DNA of 64,000 nucleotides from Temnopleurus reevesii (GCA_036244855.1 BQKZ01001007.1:1-64000); one strand, 5' to 3'. Positions 51,372 through 62,302 are shown, numbered from the stretch's first letter. Translations and numbers: made by a program. Notes: generated from the sequence alone by a model not told the origin.

Positions 51372-51520
51372 TCAGGTTACCCTCCTCAGAGAAGGTATGT
51401 TTGAAGATGATAATGAACCTGATAAAGATGATGGTGGTGTTGGTGGTAGTGGTGTTGAGGATAGTGGTAGTGGAGGAGAGATTGTCTTTGAGGTGATGAT
51501 GATGGTAGTGGTGACAGTGG

Positions 51521-51737
51521 AAAGGAAAGGATGTAGTTTAGAGGCGTGTATCATTCAATTCTGAATATTTACGCCAGAAGAAGAAGAGAAAAGGAGGATC
51601 GCCATCTTAACGTCTCCGAAAGATGGTATGCGACTAGTCTTCGAACCCACAGGCAGGACTTAACCCAAGTCTATGACTGTCCTGAACAGCTTGATTTCAG
51701 ACGCACGCCACGACGCCTCAGTCAGACGCCTCAGTGG
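51521..51737 (-). mobile_element. Insertion with 6-bp target-site duplication, absent from other copy
   Basis: The left flank ends cagtgg (51515-51520) and the insert ends with the same cagtgg (51732-51737). The matching region at 49680-49685 has one cagtgg and no insert. On the reverse strand the insert carries GGGTTCGAAGAC, close to a tRNA-type B-box, so a SINE-like element is possible; I see no clear A-box or A/T-rich tail. Confidence 0.7.
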
Positions 51738-51867
51738 TTGGGATGATGAAGCGTATATATCTACTTTGCATAGTGCTTGCTTGTCACTAGTCCCTCATTG
51801 TAAAAGAGGATATTATTACGATCATGATCGTTTATCTGTATCTCTTCATATCATCTCTCGATACCAG

Positions 51868-52092
51868 GTTGGAACGAGCTGTTGATTGCAGCCTTCTCAC
51901 ATCGCTCCATCCAAGTAAAAGACGGCATCCTACTAGCCACCGGTCTGCACGTCCATCGTAACAGCGCCCACAGTGCTGGGGTTGGTACCATCTTTGACAG
52001 GGTCCTCACCGAGCTCGTTGCTAAGATGAGAGAGATGAAGATGGATAAGACTGAACTGGGATGTCTCAGAGCCATTGTCCTCTTCAACCCAG
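51868..52092 (+). CDS. rxr: RXR exon: ligand-binding domain helices 5-9 (copy 1)
   Basis: It is 225 nt, after gataccag, ending CCCAG|gtgagc. With the leftover G it reads [20 protein letters not shown], then [20 protein letters not shown], and ends LRAIVLFNP. The Arg of SHRS is the one that anchors the retinoid carboxylate in known RXRs, and the LLATG strand lines the pocket. There is no stop or gap. A near-identical copy lies at 56883 with one amino-acid change (GLHVHRN here, GLQVHRN there) and four synonymous changes. Confidence 0.97.
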
Positions 52093-52784
52093 GTGAGCAG
52101 AGATTTATTTGTAGTCGGGAATCTCATTCTACCTGAAAAACCGGGAAAATCTGGAAAATTAGTTCCACCTTTTTCAGTCAGGGGAAAGGGTCAAGGAATT
52201 TTGTTTTTAATAGTAGGAATGCTGTGGTAATTCAGGATTCATCAAAGTATGTTGAAATGAGTGAATTGTGTTGCAGAGATTTGCTTGTAGTCGGGAATCT
52301 CATCTGAAAAGCCCGGAAAATCTGGAAAATTATCTGGAAAATTAGTTCCAATTTTGCCAGTCAGGGAATTTGATATGTATCTCTCAAAATAAGGAAAAAT
52401 CATGGAATTTTGTTTCCCTCAAATAGTGGAAAAGCTGTGGTATTTGAGGATTCATCAAAGTATGTTGAAATGAGTGAATTAGGTTGACACATAAGTATCA
52501 CGGAATTAAAAAAAAATATGAGAGAAATATCTTTCAAAAATCAAGGAATGCGTTTCTCCTCAAATAGTGGGAATACCTGACCAGACAAGCTCATTTATTA
52601 ACTTATTTTAACAAGAAAACCAGATGAAAACTCTGGGGCACATTTATCTTTTTGTATGTTGATAAGGAAAATGCTCTTATTAGAATTGAGAAAATACCTG
52701 AACGAAACTTTGAATATCGTTTGAGAATGTTTGGAGATTTTTTTTATTGTTGGAATTATATCGCAATATCCATCATCATACTGA

Positions 52785-53068
52785 CCGAGGTGCCGTGAGG
52801 AAGTGGTTTTGACTCTCGCCGTTCAAATCGTAGGTTCAAATCTCACCCATGGTGTTAATTTCCTTCAGCAAGAAATTTATCCACATTGTGCTGCACTCAA
52901 CGCAGGTGAGGTGAATGGGTACCTGGTAGGAATATTTATTCTTTGAAATGCCATGTGCGCTGGTGTAAGCCGGGCTAATAATAATGCAAAGCGCCTTGAG
53001 CACTCTGCAGAGTGGATACATGCACTATATAATTTGCATCTATTATCATCATTATCATAAATCCTTCC
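52785..53068 (+). mobile_element. tRNA-derived SINE in last RXR intron (copy 1)
   Basis: It contains an A-box-like gtgccgtgaggaagtgg, a B-box ggttcaaatctcacc, the family body (ttccttcagcaagaaattta, gtgctgcactcaacgcaggt, gaatgggtacctggtaggaa) and a 3' end gcactatataatttgcatc followed by tta/tca repeats. It abuts the acceptor of the last coding exon within about 15 bp. The duplicate copy lies at 57800-58084. Confidence 0.85.
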
Positions 53069-53082
53069 TTTATCTCTCTCAG

Positions 53083-53333
53083 ATGCGAAGAACCTTACAT
53101 CGGTACAAAAGGTTGAGGAGCTACGGGAGAAGGTTTACGCCTCGCTGGAAGAATACTGCCGTAACCAGTACACAGAGGAACCCGGTCGGTTTGCTAAGCT
53201 CCTTCTCAGACTCCCTGCCCTGCGCTCCATCGGTCTCAAATGCTTGGAGCATCTCTTTTTCTTCAAACTCATTGGAGACACGCCCATCGATACCTTCCTC
53301 ATGGAGATGCTTGAAGCCCCCAATAACAGTTGA
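53083..53333 (+). CDS. rxr: RXR last coding exon: ligand-binding domain helices 9-12 (copy 1)
   Basis: It is 251 nt to the stop TGA at 53331-53333, after a pyrimidine-rich tctctctcag acceptor. It completes [21 protein letters not shown], then contains [20 protein letters not shown] (helix 10/11, the dimer interface) and FLMEMLEAP, the AF-2 helix 12 that closes over ligand and recruits coactivators. The protein ends EAPNNS. The pocket-facing Cys of LKCLEH is present. Together the exons from 23175 encode roughly 445 residues, so only a short N-terminal part is missing relative to usual RXR length. Confidence 0.98.
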
Positions 53334-55792
53334 GGGGCACATCGCCATGACGACAACGCTAAGTCCTATCAATTTGGAGATTATTAACTCTTATGAAGAC
53401 TGAAAATTGACTTTCTTGCGATGGTTGCATCCAAGTATTTTTTCACGTCCCCATTGGTCTGGAGTCCGATGTATGTCATTAACTGGAATGCCATTCAGTG
53501 GTGAATGCATTCAAATGCTTGTTTGAATGCATTCAGAGGTGCATTCGGAATCGCATTCAAGTGTGTTTTTAATGCGCATTGACAAATGCATGCAAGAAAG
53601 CATTTGAAATTTTAGTTACCATGCGTTCGTAACTGCCTTCAAAAGCAGATCGCAGTCTCATGTGTATCAAGCACCAGCCGAAAACCGATGGACCTTGTGT
53701 TTTTGAAAGACTGAACTTTTAAAGGAGGACGTCTAAGCAGACACAAGTGGAGATATCCTTGTACAGGCAATTTATTTTGGATGTTACTTTGCTTCAAGGA
53801 TGAACGCATTGAATCCAAACTTTGATTCGGCCATTGCTCAGCGAAACTCTGTATAAAGTAATGTGGTGTTACATTGTATAATACAATGATGATAATGGTA
53901 TCATTATAATCATACTATGGTCTGTGATCGTTTCTCACAGCATTTGGGGCACTATATCACGCAGAGGGTTTATGTGTTACTCTCTGGTTAGTAGAATCTT
54001 CAATTCATTTAATGATGATTATCCCCAGTTAATATACATCATGATAACCATATATTATGAAAATATATTTGTCCTGTGCTTAAAAATAGTATCTCGGAGA
54101 TGATTGACACTTTAACAACATTCATGAATAACTTAATGAGCACCTAACGAACAATTTACTTATTTGGTATGCTGTTCATACCATTTATTCAATTGTCCAA
54201 CCAGGTATAAAAATTGTTCTTAGATTTTTAAAATCATCTGTGACCATATCATTTCATTTTTTCTGTACAACCAAGAGGAAAATCACATTTAAATTTTTAT
54301 CAGGGGCTCAACAAATGTCAGTTTTCTACTTTTTCATTTTAAAAGTTTGAATGTTTTTAAAATAATATGGGAAACTATTGCATTGAAGCTTTAGTTTTAA
54401 ACTCAGATATCTTTTCTTATTTTTATGAAAACTCACTACATTGCTCATATTGTTATGAGTTTTTTCCCCACAAACCTTAAAATATACCTCAACATTAATA
54501 TAAGAGTTTGTTTTATTTGTTGAAAGAGATTATCCATGCCAAAGTATCTTTTACAATAAGCATAAAGATAAAAAGGCCTTATTATATTTTGCGGCATTTT
54601 AATGAAAGAAAATTGAGTAAAAAGGTAAGAAGTATCTTTTCGAGTCACTTATGACATCTTGAAAGTGGAGACATGAGTTCACCATGATCTAAGGCTGTTT
54701 GCATCAGATGATAACCTTTCTTCAAGAAATTCTGGTCTAAATTGACCATCATTGATTTGGGGAAGTTACTTTTTTCATTTATGCAGGTTTTTGTAATGGG
54801 AACTGAAATTCTTTGGGTTAAATGAGCAATTATTTTTTTTTTCAAATCTGGTGAGATGTATGTGGCTCTCTCAGTATTTGTAAACACTTTCCCTTTAAGA
54901 GGTTAATCAGAGCACAGTTTCACCAAATCATTCTTAAATTCAAGAACGACTTTAAGAAAGACTGGAGTATGTGGTTGGGTGTTATACTCATATAAGATTC
55001 TCAATCACTTGGCACAAGATCTGATAACAGTAGCTCTAAAAGTAATACTTTTTTGTAACTTTGTAAAACACTGCCCAGGTTAGCAGACATGAAATCCTTG
55101 CTGAAATTCTTCTTTACAAGTAAATGACTTGTGCTCCATTAGAACTTCATATCTGTAAATCTTCTGGGGCAATGTTTGAAATGAAAATATGAATAGCTTA
55201 ACAGCTCATCCAATGTTTTTCTCATGGGAGAAAGCAAGATAGAAAGCAATTTTCAAGCCATTCATCGATGAGGAAAACCTTGAAGTGACAAAATACATCT
55301 TGTCAATGATCTAGAAGGCTGGCAACACTGGAACTAGAGAGGGCACTGTTCTACAGAGCTCATTGTCTTTTCTCTGTTCAGTCTGCAAGAAATGACTTCT
55401 GATGCTAATAACCTGTAATGGCAACGTGAAAGAGTTAACTATACTGCTTTACAACTAGAGAGGGCACTCTTTCAAAAAGTTGAATATCATCTCTGCATCC
55501 ACTTTGATGAAGCCACTTCTGATGGGCCAGTGTTTTCATGTGAACTTTGATCAATCCATTGGAAGATGTAGACAGGATTGTATTTTCAGAGTGCTCTTAA
55601 GTTTTCAACATCCTCAAAGTTTTTAATTATACAGTCAAAGCTGTCTATAGAAAGTATACTTTCTATGTATCATTGATAATAATAATTCTTTATGATCTCA
55701 CATTGATATCCATTCATTAGATTAATTCTTCATAGTTAGTATAAAGAGTTTCATATCCAACATATAGATTGTTAGTGTAATTGTAGAGTGTA
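53334..55792 (+). other. RXR 3' UTR and downstream flank (copy 1)
   Basis: AT-rich sequence after the stop with no further coding signal. I do not see a canonical AATAAA within about 1.3 kb, so the polyadenylation site is not placed. A perfect 13-bp-stem hairpin lies at 53503-53534. A MITE-like stretch resembling 60930-60090 (tttcaccaaatcattcttaa ... ctttgtaaaacactgccca) spans about 54915-55078. The segment ends at a single N (55793). Confidence 0.6.
53503..53534 (+). other. Perfect 13-bp-stem hairpin in RXR 3' UTR
   Basis: GAATGCATTCAAA, six-base loop TGCTTG, then TTTGAATGCATTC; the arms are exactly complementary. Several further gcattc/gaatgc motifs follow up to 53615. In the duplicate (58519-58550) one base of the right arm differs (TTTAAATGCATTC), breaking one pair. 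Confidence 0.85.
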
Positions 55793-55793
55793 N

Positions 55794-56825
55794 AAATAGT
55801 GGCTTAAGAGAGTGTTGCTTCAAAATTGAAATCAATTGCAAGTGCAGCAAGTTCCAATCAAACTATTATTTCATATGCTCCTTGTCAAAAGTACAGATTG
55901 TGCATGAATTAAAATGCAAGATTAATTTGCAACTGATTCGCAGTTGATTTGTAATCAATTGCAACTTTGTACTAACACCTCCTATTCTTTAAGGCCATTA
56001 CATTTTGACAATCAATGCTTTCAGTATGTCCCTAACAATTTTATCAAGTATTGTCAATACAGTCGGACATCCCTTATTCTTAAAAATAATAATAATAATA
56101 ATAGATGCAATTAATATAGCGCACTTATCCACTCTGCGGAGTGTTTAAGGCGCTTTGCATTATCATTACTCTGGCTTAAGCCCAGCGTAGATCAGTGCAT
56201 GTGGCATAAGGAATTAATATTCCTACCAGCTAGGTACCCATTCACCTCACCTGGGTTGAGTGCAGCACAATGTGGATGAATTTCTTGCTGAAGGAAATTA
56301 AAGCTGTGGATGGGACTCGAACAGCAGCCTTCTGGTTGAAACGCGAGAGCCATGTCCACTACACTATGCCGTCTCCACGGAAAACTGAGGAGAACTGACA
56401 AGCAAAACAAAACAAAAAAAAAAAAAAAAAAAAGGTATTCACCTTTGGGGCGCCCCACTTTCAACAATTTGGCGCCCCCTTCTCAGCAATTTTAGGGCCT
56501 TTATGTCGTCAAATTTTGGCGGTCTAGCACCCCACAGCTGAATTAAAAAGCAGATAGGAGATTGTTCTGCATATATTGTCCAATCGAAGCTGCCAACACT
56601 ACACTTGTTTCTATATATACAGGTGCTATTTTACAGGGGTAGATCCAGGATCTGGCTATTGCGGATACATGTTTACTCTAAAAAAAAATTCATGTCAAGC
56701 ATTCCCGTATAAATCATGACTCCTGGAGAGTTTCAGTCACATGTATGACACACATGATGCCAATTAAATCTGCAATTCAATTAGTTAAAACTTTCCTATT
56801 GGCAATTTGTAATGCAAATATTGAC
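55794..56825. other. Spacer between duplicated RXR blocks, bounded by single Ns
   Basis: About 1 kb of non-coding DNA between Ns at 55793 and 56826. It contains a reverse-oriented SINE and an A-run. No gene seen. Its true genomic place is uncertain because both ends are assembly joints. Confidence 0.6.
56096..56385 (-). mobile_element. tRNA-derived SINE (reverse)
   Basis: Nearly full-length family member: on the reverse strand it has the ttcgagtcccatcc B-box region, tttccttcagcaagaaattc, gtgctgcactcaacccaggt, gaatgggtacctagctggta, and the gctatattaattgcatc end followed by tta repeats. Confidence 0.85.
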
Positions 56826-56882
56826 NATTATTACGATCATGATCGTTTATCTGTATCTCTTCATATCATCTCACGATACCAG

Positions 56883-57107
56883 GTTGGAACGAGCTGTTGA
56901 TTGCAGCCTTCTCACATCGCTCCATCCAAGTAAAAGATGGCATCCTACTAGCCACCGGTCTGCAAGTCCATCGTAACAGCGCCCACAGTGCCGGGGTTGG
57001 TACCATCTTTGACAGGGTCCTCACAGAGCTTGTTGCTAAGATGAGAGAGATGAAGATGGATAAGACTGAACTGGGATGTCTCAGAGCCATTGTCCTCTTC
57101 AACCCAG
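56883..57107 (+). CDS. rxr: RXR exon: ligand-binding domain helices 5-9 (copy 2)
   Basis: Same boundaries, phases and length as 51868-52092, reading [10 protein letters not shown] ... AIVLFNP. Five nucleotide differences; one changes His to Gln (GLQVHRN, codon CAA for CAC), a position that is His in typical RXRs. Intact. Probably the other allele of the same exon, not a second gene, because no further upstream RXR exons accompany it. Confidence 0.9.
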
Positions 57108-57799
57108 GTGAGCAGAGATTTATTTGTAGTCGGGAATCTCATTCTACCTGAAAAACCGGGAAAATCTGGAAAATTAGTTCCACCTTTTTCAGTCAGGGGA
57201 AAGGGTCAAGGAATTTTGTTTTTAATAGTAGGAATGCTGTGGTAATTCAGGATTCATCAAAGTATGTTGAAATGAGTGAATTGTGTTGCAGAGATTTGCT
57301 TGTAGTCGGGAATCTCATCTGAAAAGCCCGGAAAATCTGGAAAATTATCTGGAAAATTAGTTCCAATTTTGCCAGTCAGGGAATTTGATATGTATCTCTC
57401 AAAATAAGGAAAAATCATGGAATTTTGTTTCCCTCAAATAGTGGAAAAGCTGTGGTATTTGAGGATTCATCAAAGTATGTTGAAATGAGTGAATTAGGTT
57501 GACACATAAGTATCACGGAATTAAAAAAAAATATGAGAGAAATATCTTTCAAAAATCAAGGAATGCGTTTCTCCTCAAATAGTGGGAATACCTGACCAGA
57601 CAAGCTCATTTATTAACTTATTTTTTACAAGGAAACCAGATGAAGAATCTGGGGCACATGTATCTTTGTGTACTTTGATATGGAAAATGCTCTTATTTGA
57701 ATTGAGAAAATACCTGAACGAAACTTTGAATATCGTTTGAGAATGTTTGGAGATTTTTTTTATTGTTGGAATTATATCGCAATATCCATCATCATACTG

Positions 57800-58084
57800 A
57801 CCGAGGTGCCGTGAGGAAGTGGTTTTGACTCTCGCCGTTCAAATCGTAGGTTCAAATCTCACCCATGGTGTTAATTTCCTTCAGCAAGAAATTTATCCAC
57901 ATTGTGCTGCACTCAACGCAGGTGAGGTGAATGGGTACCTGGTAGGAATATTTATTCTTTGAAATGCCATGTGCGCTGGTGTAAGCCGGGCTAATAATAA
58001 TGCAAAGCGCCTTGAGCACTCTGCAGAGTGGATACATGCACTATATAATTTGCATCTATTATCATCATTATCATAAATCCTTCC
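57800..58084 (+). mobile_element. tRNA-derived SINE (copy 2 of the one at 52785)
   Basis: Identical layout to the copy-1 element, including B-box and ctatataatttgcatc end, at the same place before the last exon. It shows the SINE predates the divergence of the two blocks. Confidence 0.85.
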
Positions 58085-58098
58085 TTTATCTCTCTCAG

Positions 58099-58349
58099 AT
58101 GCGAAGAACCTTACATCGGTACAAAAGGTTGAGGAGCTACGGGAGAAGGTTTACGCCTCGCTGGAAGAATACTGTCGCAACCAGTACACAGAGGAACCCG
58201 GTCGGTTTGCTAAGCTCCTTCTCAGACTCCCTGCCCTGCGCTCTATCGGTCTCAAGTGCTTGGAGCATCTCTTTTTCTTCAAACTCATTGGAGATACGCC
58301 CATCGATACCTTCCTCATGGAGATGCTTGAAGCCCCCAATAACAGTTGA
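58099..58349 (+). CDS. rxr: RXR last coding exon: helices 9-12 (copy 2)
   Basis: Same length and phase as 53083-53333, with stop TGA at 58347-58349. The differences I found (for example TGCCGT to TGTCGC, TCC to TCT, AAA to AAG, GAC to GAT) are all synonymous, so the protein segment including the helix 10/11 dimer interface and the AF-2 motif FLMEMLEAP is unchanged. This is the signature of an allele or a very recent duplicate under purifying selection. Confidence 0.92.
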
Positions 58350-60811
58350 GGGGCACATCGCCATGACGACAACGCTAAGTCCTATCAATTTGGAGATTAT
58401 GAACTCTTATGAAGACTGAAAATTGACTTTCTTGCGATGGTTGCATCCAAGTATTTGTTCACGTCCCCATTGGTCTGGAGTCCGATGTATGTCATTAACT
58501 GGAATGCCATTCAGTGGTGAATGCATTCAAATGCTTGTTTAAATGCATTCAGAGGTGCATTCGGAATCGCATTCAAGTGTGTTTTTAATGCGCATTGACA
58601 AATGCATGCAAGAAAGCATTTGAAATTTTAGTTACCATGCGTTCGTAACTGCCTTCAAAAGCAGATCGCAGTCTCATGTGTATCAAGCACCAGCCGAAAA
58701 CCGATGGACCTTGTGTTTTTGAAAGACTGAACTTTTAAAGGAGGACGTCTAAGCAGACACAAGTGGAGATATCCTTGTACAGGCAATTTATTTTGGATGT
58801 TACTTTGCTTCAAGGATGAACGCATTGAATCCAAACTTTGATTCGGCCATTGCTCAGCGAAACTCTGTATAAAGTAATGTGGTGTTACATTGTATAATAC
58901 AATGATGATAATGATATCATTATAATCATACTATGGTCTGTGATCGTTTCTCACAGCATTTGGGGCACTATATCACGCAGAGGGTTTATGTGTTACTCTC
59001 TGGTTAGTAGAATCTTCAATTCATTTAATGATGATTATCCCCAGTTAATATACATCATGATAACCATATATTATGAAAATATATTTGTCCTGTGCTTAAA
59101 AATAGTATCTCTGAGATGATTGACACTTTAACAACATTCATGAATAGCTTAATGAGCACCTAACAAACAATTTACTTATTTGGTATGCTGTTCATACCAT
59201 TTATTCAATTGTCCAACCAGGTATAAAAATTGTTCTTAGATTTTTAAAATCATCTGTGACCATATCATTTCATTTTTTCTGTACAACCAAGAGGAAAATC
59301 ACATTTAAATTTTTATCAGGGGCTCAACAAATGTCAGTTTTCTACTTTTTCATTTTAAAAGTTTGAATGTTTTTAAAATAATATGGGAAACTATTGCATT
59401 GAAGCTTTAGTTTTAAACTCAGATATCTTTTCTTATTTTTATGAAAACTCACTACATTGCTCATATTGTTATGAGTTTTTTCCCCACAAACCTTAAAATA
59501 TACCTCAACATTAATATAAGAGTTTGTTTTATTTGTTGAAAGAGATTATCCATGCCAAAGTATCTTTTACAATAAGCATAAAGATAAAAAGGCCTTATTA
59601 TATTTTGCGGCATTTTAATGAAAGAAAATTGAGTAAAAAGGTAAGAAGTATCTTTTCGAGTCACTAATGACATCTTGAAAGTCAAGACATGAGTTCACCA
59701 TGATCTAAGGCTGTTTGCATCAGATGATAACCTTTCTTCAAGAAATTCTGGTCTAAATTGACCATCACTGATTTTGAGAAGTTACTTTTTTTTATTATTT
59801 TTTCGGGTTTTTAATGCCAACAGAAATTCTTTGGGTTAAATGAGCAATTATTTTTTTTTTAATAAATCTGTTGAGATGTATGTGGCTCTCTCAGTATTTG
59901 TAAACAATTTCCCTGAAAGAGGTTAATCAAGGCAGGGTTTCACCAAATCATTCTTAAATCTAAGAACGACTTCAAGAAAGACTGGAGTATGCTGTTGGGT
60001 GTTATACTCATATAAGATTCTCAATCACTCGGCACAAGATCTGATAACAGTCGCTCTAAATGTTATACTTTTTTGTAACTTTGTGAAACACTGCCCATGT
60101 TAGCAGATATGAATCCTTGCTGAAATTCTTCTTTACAAGTAAATGACTTGTGCTCCATTAGAACTTCATATCTGTAAATCTTCTGGGGCAATGTTTGAAA
60201 TGAAAATGTGAATAGCTTAACAGCTACATCAAATGTTTTTCTCATGGGAGAAAGCAAGATAGAAAGCAATTTTCAAGCCATTCATCGATGAGGAAAACCT
60301 TGAAGTGACAAAATACATCTTGTCAATGATCTAGAAGGCTGGCAACACTGGAACTAGAGAGGGCACTGTTCTACAGAGCTCATTGTCTTTTCTCTGTTCA
60401 GTCTGCAAGAAATGACTTCTGATGCTAATAACCTGTAATGGCAACGTGAAAGAGTTAACTATACTGCTTTACAACTAGAGAGGGCACTCTTTCAAAAAGT
60501 TGAATATCATCTCTGCATCCACTTTGATGAAGCCACTTCTGATGGGCCAGTGTTTTCATGTGAACTTTGATCAATCCATTGGAAGATGTAGACAGGATTG
60601 TATTTTCAGAGTGCTCTTAAGTTTTCAACATCCTCAAAGTTTTTAATTATACAGTCAAAGCTGTCTATAGAAAGTATACTTTCTATGTATCATTGATAAT
60701 AATAATTCTTTATGATCTCACATTGATATCCATTCATTAGATTAATTCTTAATAGTTAGTATAAAGAGTTTCATATCCAACATATAGATTGTTAGTGTAA
60801 TTGTAGAGTGT

Positions 60812-60945
60812 AAGGCCCAGGTCACATAGAGACCAGGAAGCAACACGATTCAACACGACTCTTTGTTAATTCACAGTTAAATACCTCAGAACAAAGAGTC
60901 ATGTTGAATCATGTTGCTTCAGGGGCCCTATGTAAACAGGGCTTA
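60812..60945. mobile_element. Palindromic MITE-like element at end of duplicated block
   Basis: taaggcccaggtcacatag pairs loosely with ctatgtaaacagggctta, and gaagcaacacgattcaacac with the inverse of gttgaatcatgttgcttc. Copy 1 of the large block ends exactly where this element begins. Confidence 0.7.
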
Positions 60946-61998
60946 AAACTAACTATTCAAAAATTTGATGTAATTTATAAACTGTATTAAAAAGGATAAA
61001 CACTAGAATTAATGAAAGTTATCTCATATTGAAGATGGTGATAAAGCAATTTCATATTAGGATATGAACTTATCAATTTATGATTTTTTAACATAATTCT
61101 GTATGATATGCCAAGAGCGATAAATTCAAATTTTCCATCAACAATTTATTTTTTAGTAGATGATTTCTGGCATCAGTTGGTCTTGGTTTATTATTTTTTT
61201 AATTAAGATACCTCATTGAATTTTTTTTTTAGCTCTTACACTGGTTTTACTCTCTTTTTGGTGATTTGTAGACATTGAAACAATGTCATGTTTGTTTTCA
61301 TATTTTTTAACAAGTTCGACTTCATAAAATTTGATTATTCATTAGGAATATAGTGTTAAAACTAGTTTTTTAGAAAAAAAACAATAGTTATAAAAAAAGT
61401 AATTGTTCAAACAACAAAAATATGGAAATGAGGTTTTGCTCCCAATGTTTCTAATGGATTAAAAATGTGCAATAAACAAATGAATTTAGAATGTAATTTC
61501 ATCATGTCTTAGTTGGGGGAGTCAAACAAAAATACAGAATAAGTGAACTTTTGATTTTTTTTTAAGTGACAATCTTCCAAAATTCTTACAGGGTGTATGA
61601 TGTGTTATTATTAATCTTCAGTTTTAGCGCTTTTATATGCTTTTTTGCTTCTTATGTAGATGGGAATCATGGGGCTATACTCAGAACTATATGTCCGTTG
61701 GGTTATATATTTTGTGAACATGGGACAATTCTATTGATTCAATATGTGAAGTAGATTTTTATTTTCTTTAATTTCTCTCAAAATTCTTGAAATCCTCATC
61801 AAATGCTAATTAGGTTTCTGTGTTATTGAGGGGAAATTGTGAATAATGACTCAATTTTGTTCATACTTCTCTCTCCCACTTCTTTTTGTTCAGATCCACC
61901 TTCTATCTCTTTCTTTCTTCCCATTATTTTTTTTCTTTTCTATCTCTTTTTTCTCAGTATTTTGTGTATGTCCTTATCTTCTTTCCCTCTATGCACAT
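60946..61998. other. Downstream AT-rich region, no gene seen
   Basis: Rich in T and A runs, with only short, unmatched open frames. Nothing interpretable until the SINE at 61999. The last kilobase (63300-64000) is likewise plain. Confidence 0.55.
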
Positions 61999-62302
61999 GC
62001 TAAAGTGGAGGCGCCTTGGGGAAGTGGTCATGACTCTCGCCTTTCAACTAGAGGGTCGTAGGTTCAAGTCCCACCCATGGCGTCAATTTCCTTCAGCAAG
62101 AAATTCATCCACATTGCGCTGCACTCAACCTAGGTGAGGTGAATGGGTACCTGGTAGGAATATTTATTCCTTGAAACCCCAAGTGCGGTGCATGGTGGCT
62201 GCCAGGCTAAAGCCAGGGTAATAATGCTGCAATTGTAGAGCGCCTAGGGAATTTTCATGAAGAGTTGATAAGCGCTATATAAAAGCCGTTCATTATCATT
62301 AA
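61999..62302 (+). mobile_element. tRNA-derived SINE, nearly complete
   Basis: A-box-like ggcgccttggggaagtggtc, B-box ggttcaagtcccacc, then tttccttcagcaagaaattc, gcgctgcactcaacctaggt, gaatgggtacctggtaggaa and the 3' gcgctatataaaagccg end. Best-preserved member in the window. Confidence 0.88.

Larger units (their letters stand above)
48705..51400 (+). repeat. Minisatellite of RXR exon ends with donors and GGT/GAT spacers
   Basis: At least 11 near-complete copies of the preceding exon's last ~63 nt (AAGAGAATCCCACAC ... TTAGAGCAG) are followed by a splice donor and then GGT/GAT-rich spacer of 50-170 bp. Copy ends with donors: 48873, 49056, 49230, 49994, 50191, 50405, 50602, 50762, 51042, 51199. 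The copy ending 49396 has a mutated donor (atgtat), and truncated copies end at 49559 and 51394. Many copies still read [20 protein letters not shown] in frame. None has a credible pyrimidine tract before it, so they look like decoy donors rather than full exons. A single-N joint at 49796 splits the array. Confidence 0.92.
51812..55792 (+). repeat. rxr: Large duplicated block, copy 1 (last two RXR exons and flank)
   Basis: The block matches 56827-60810 nearly base for base at an offset of 5015-5016, covering two exons, the intron with its SINE, and about 2.4 kb of 3' flank. Both copies are bounded by single-N joints. Differences are scattered substitutions and small indels; coding differences are almost all synonymous. 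This fits two unmerged alleles better than an old gene duplication. Confidence 0.92.
56827..60810 (+). repeat. rxr: Large duplicated block, copy 2
   Basis: Second copy of 51812-55792, starting just 15 bp before the homologous branch-point/acceptor region and extending to 60810, where copy 1 stops at an N. Beyond 60810 this copy runs into a MITE-like element (60812-60945). Confidence 0.92.

Noticed and set aside
52984..53403. 139-residue frame overlapping the last RXR exon in another phase
   Set aside because: Shadow of the true frame; the RXR phase fits homology and splicing exactly.
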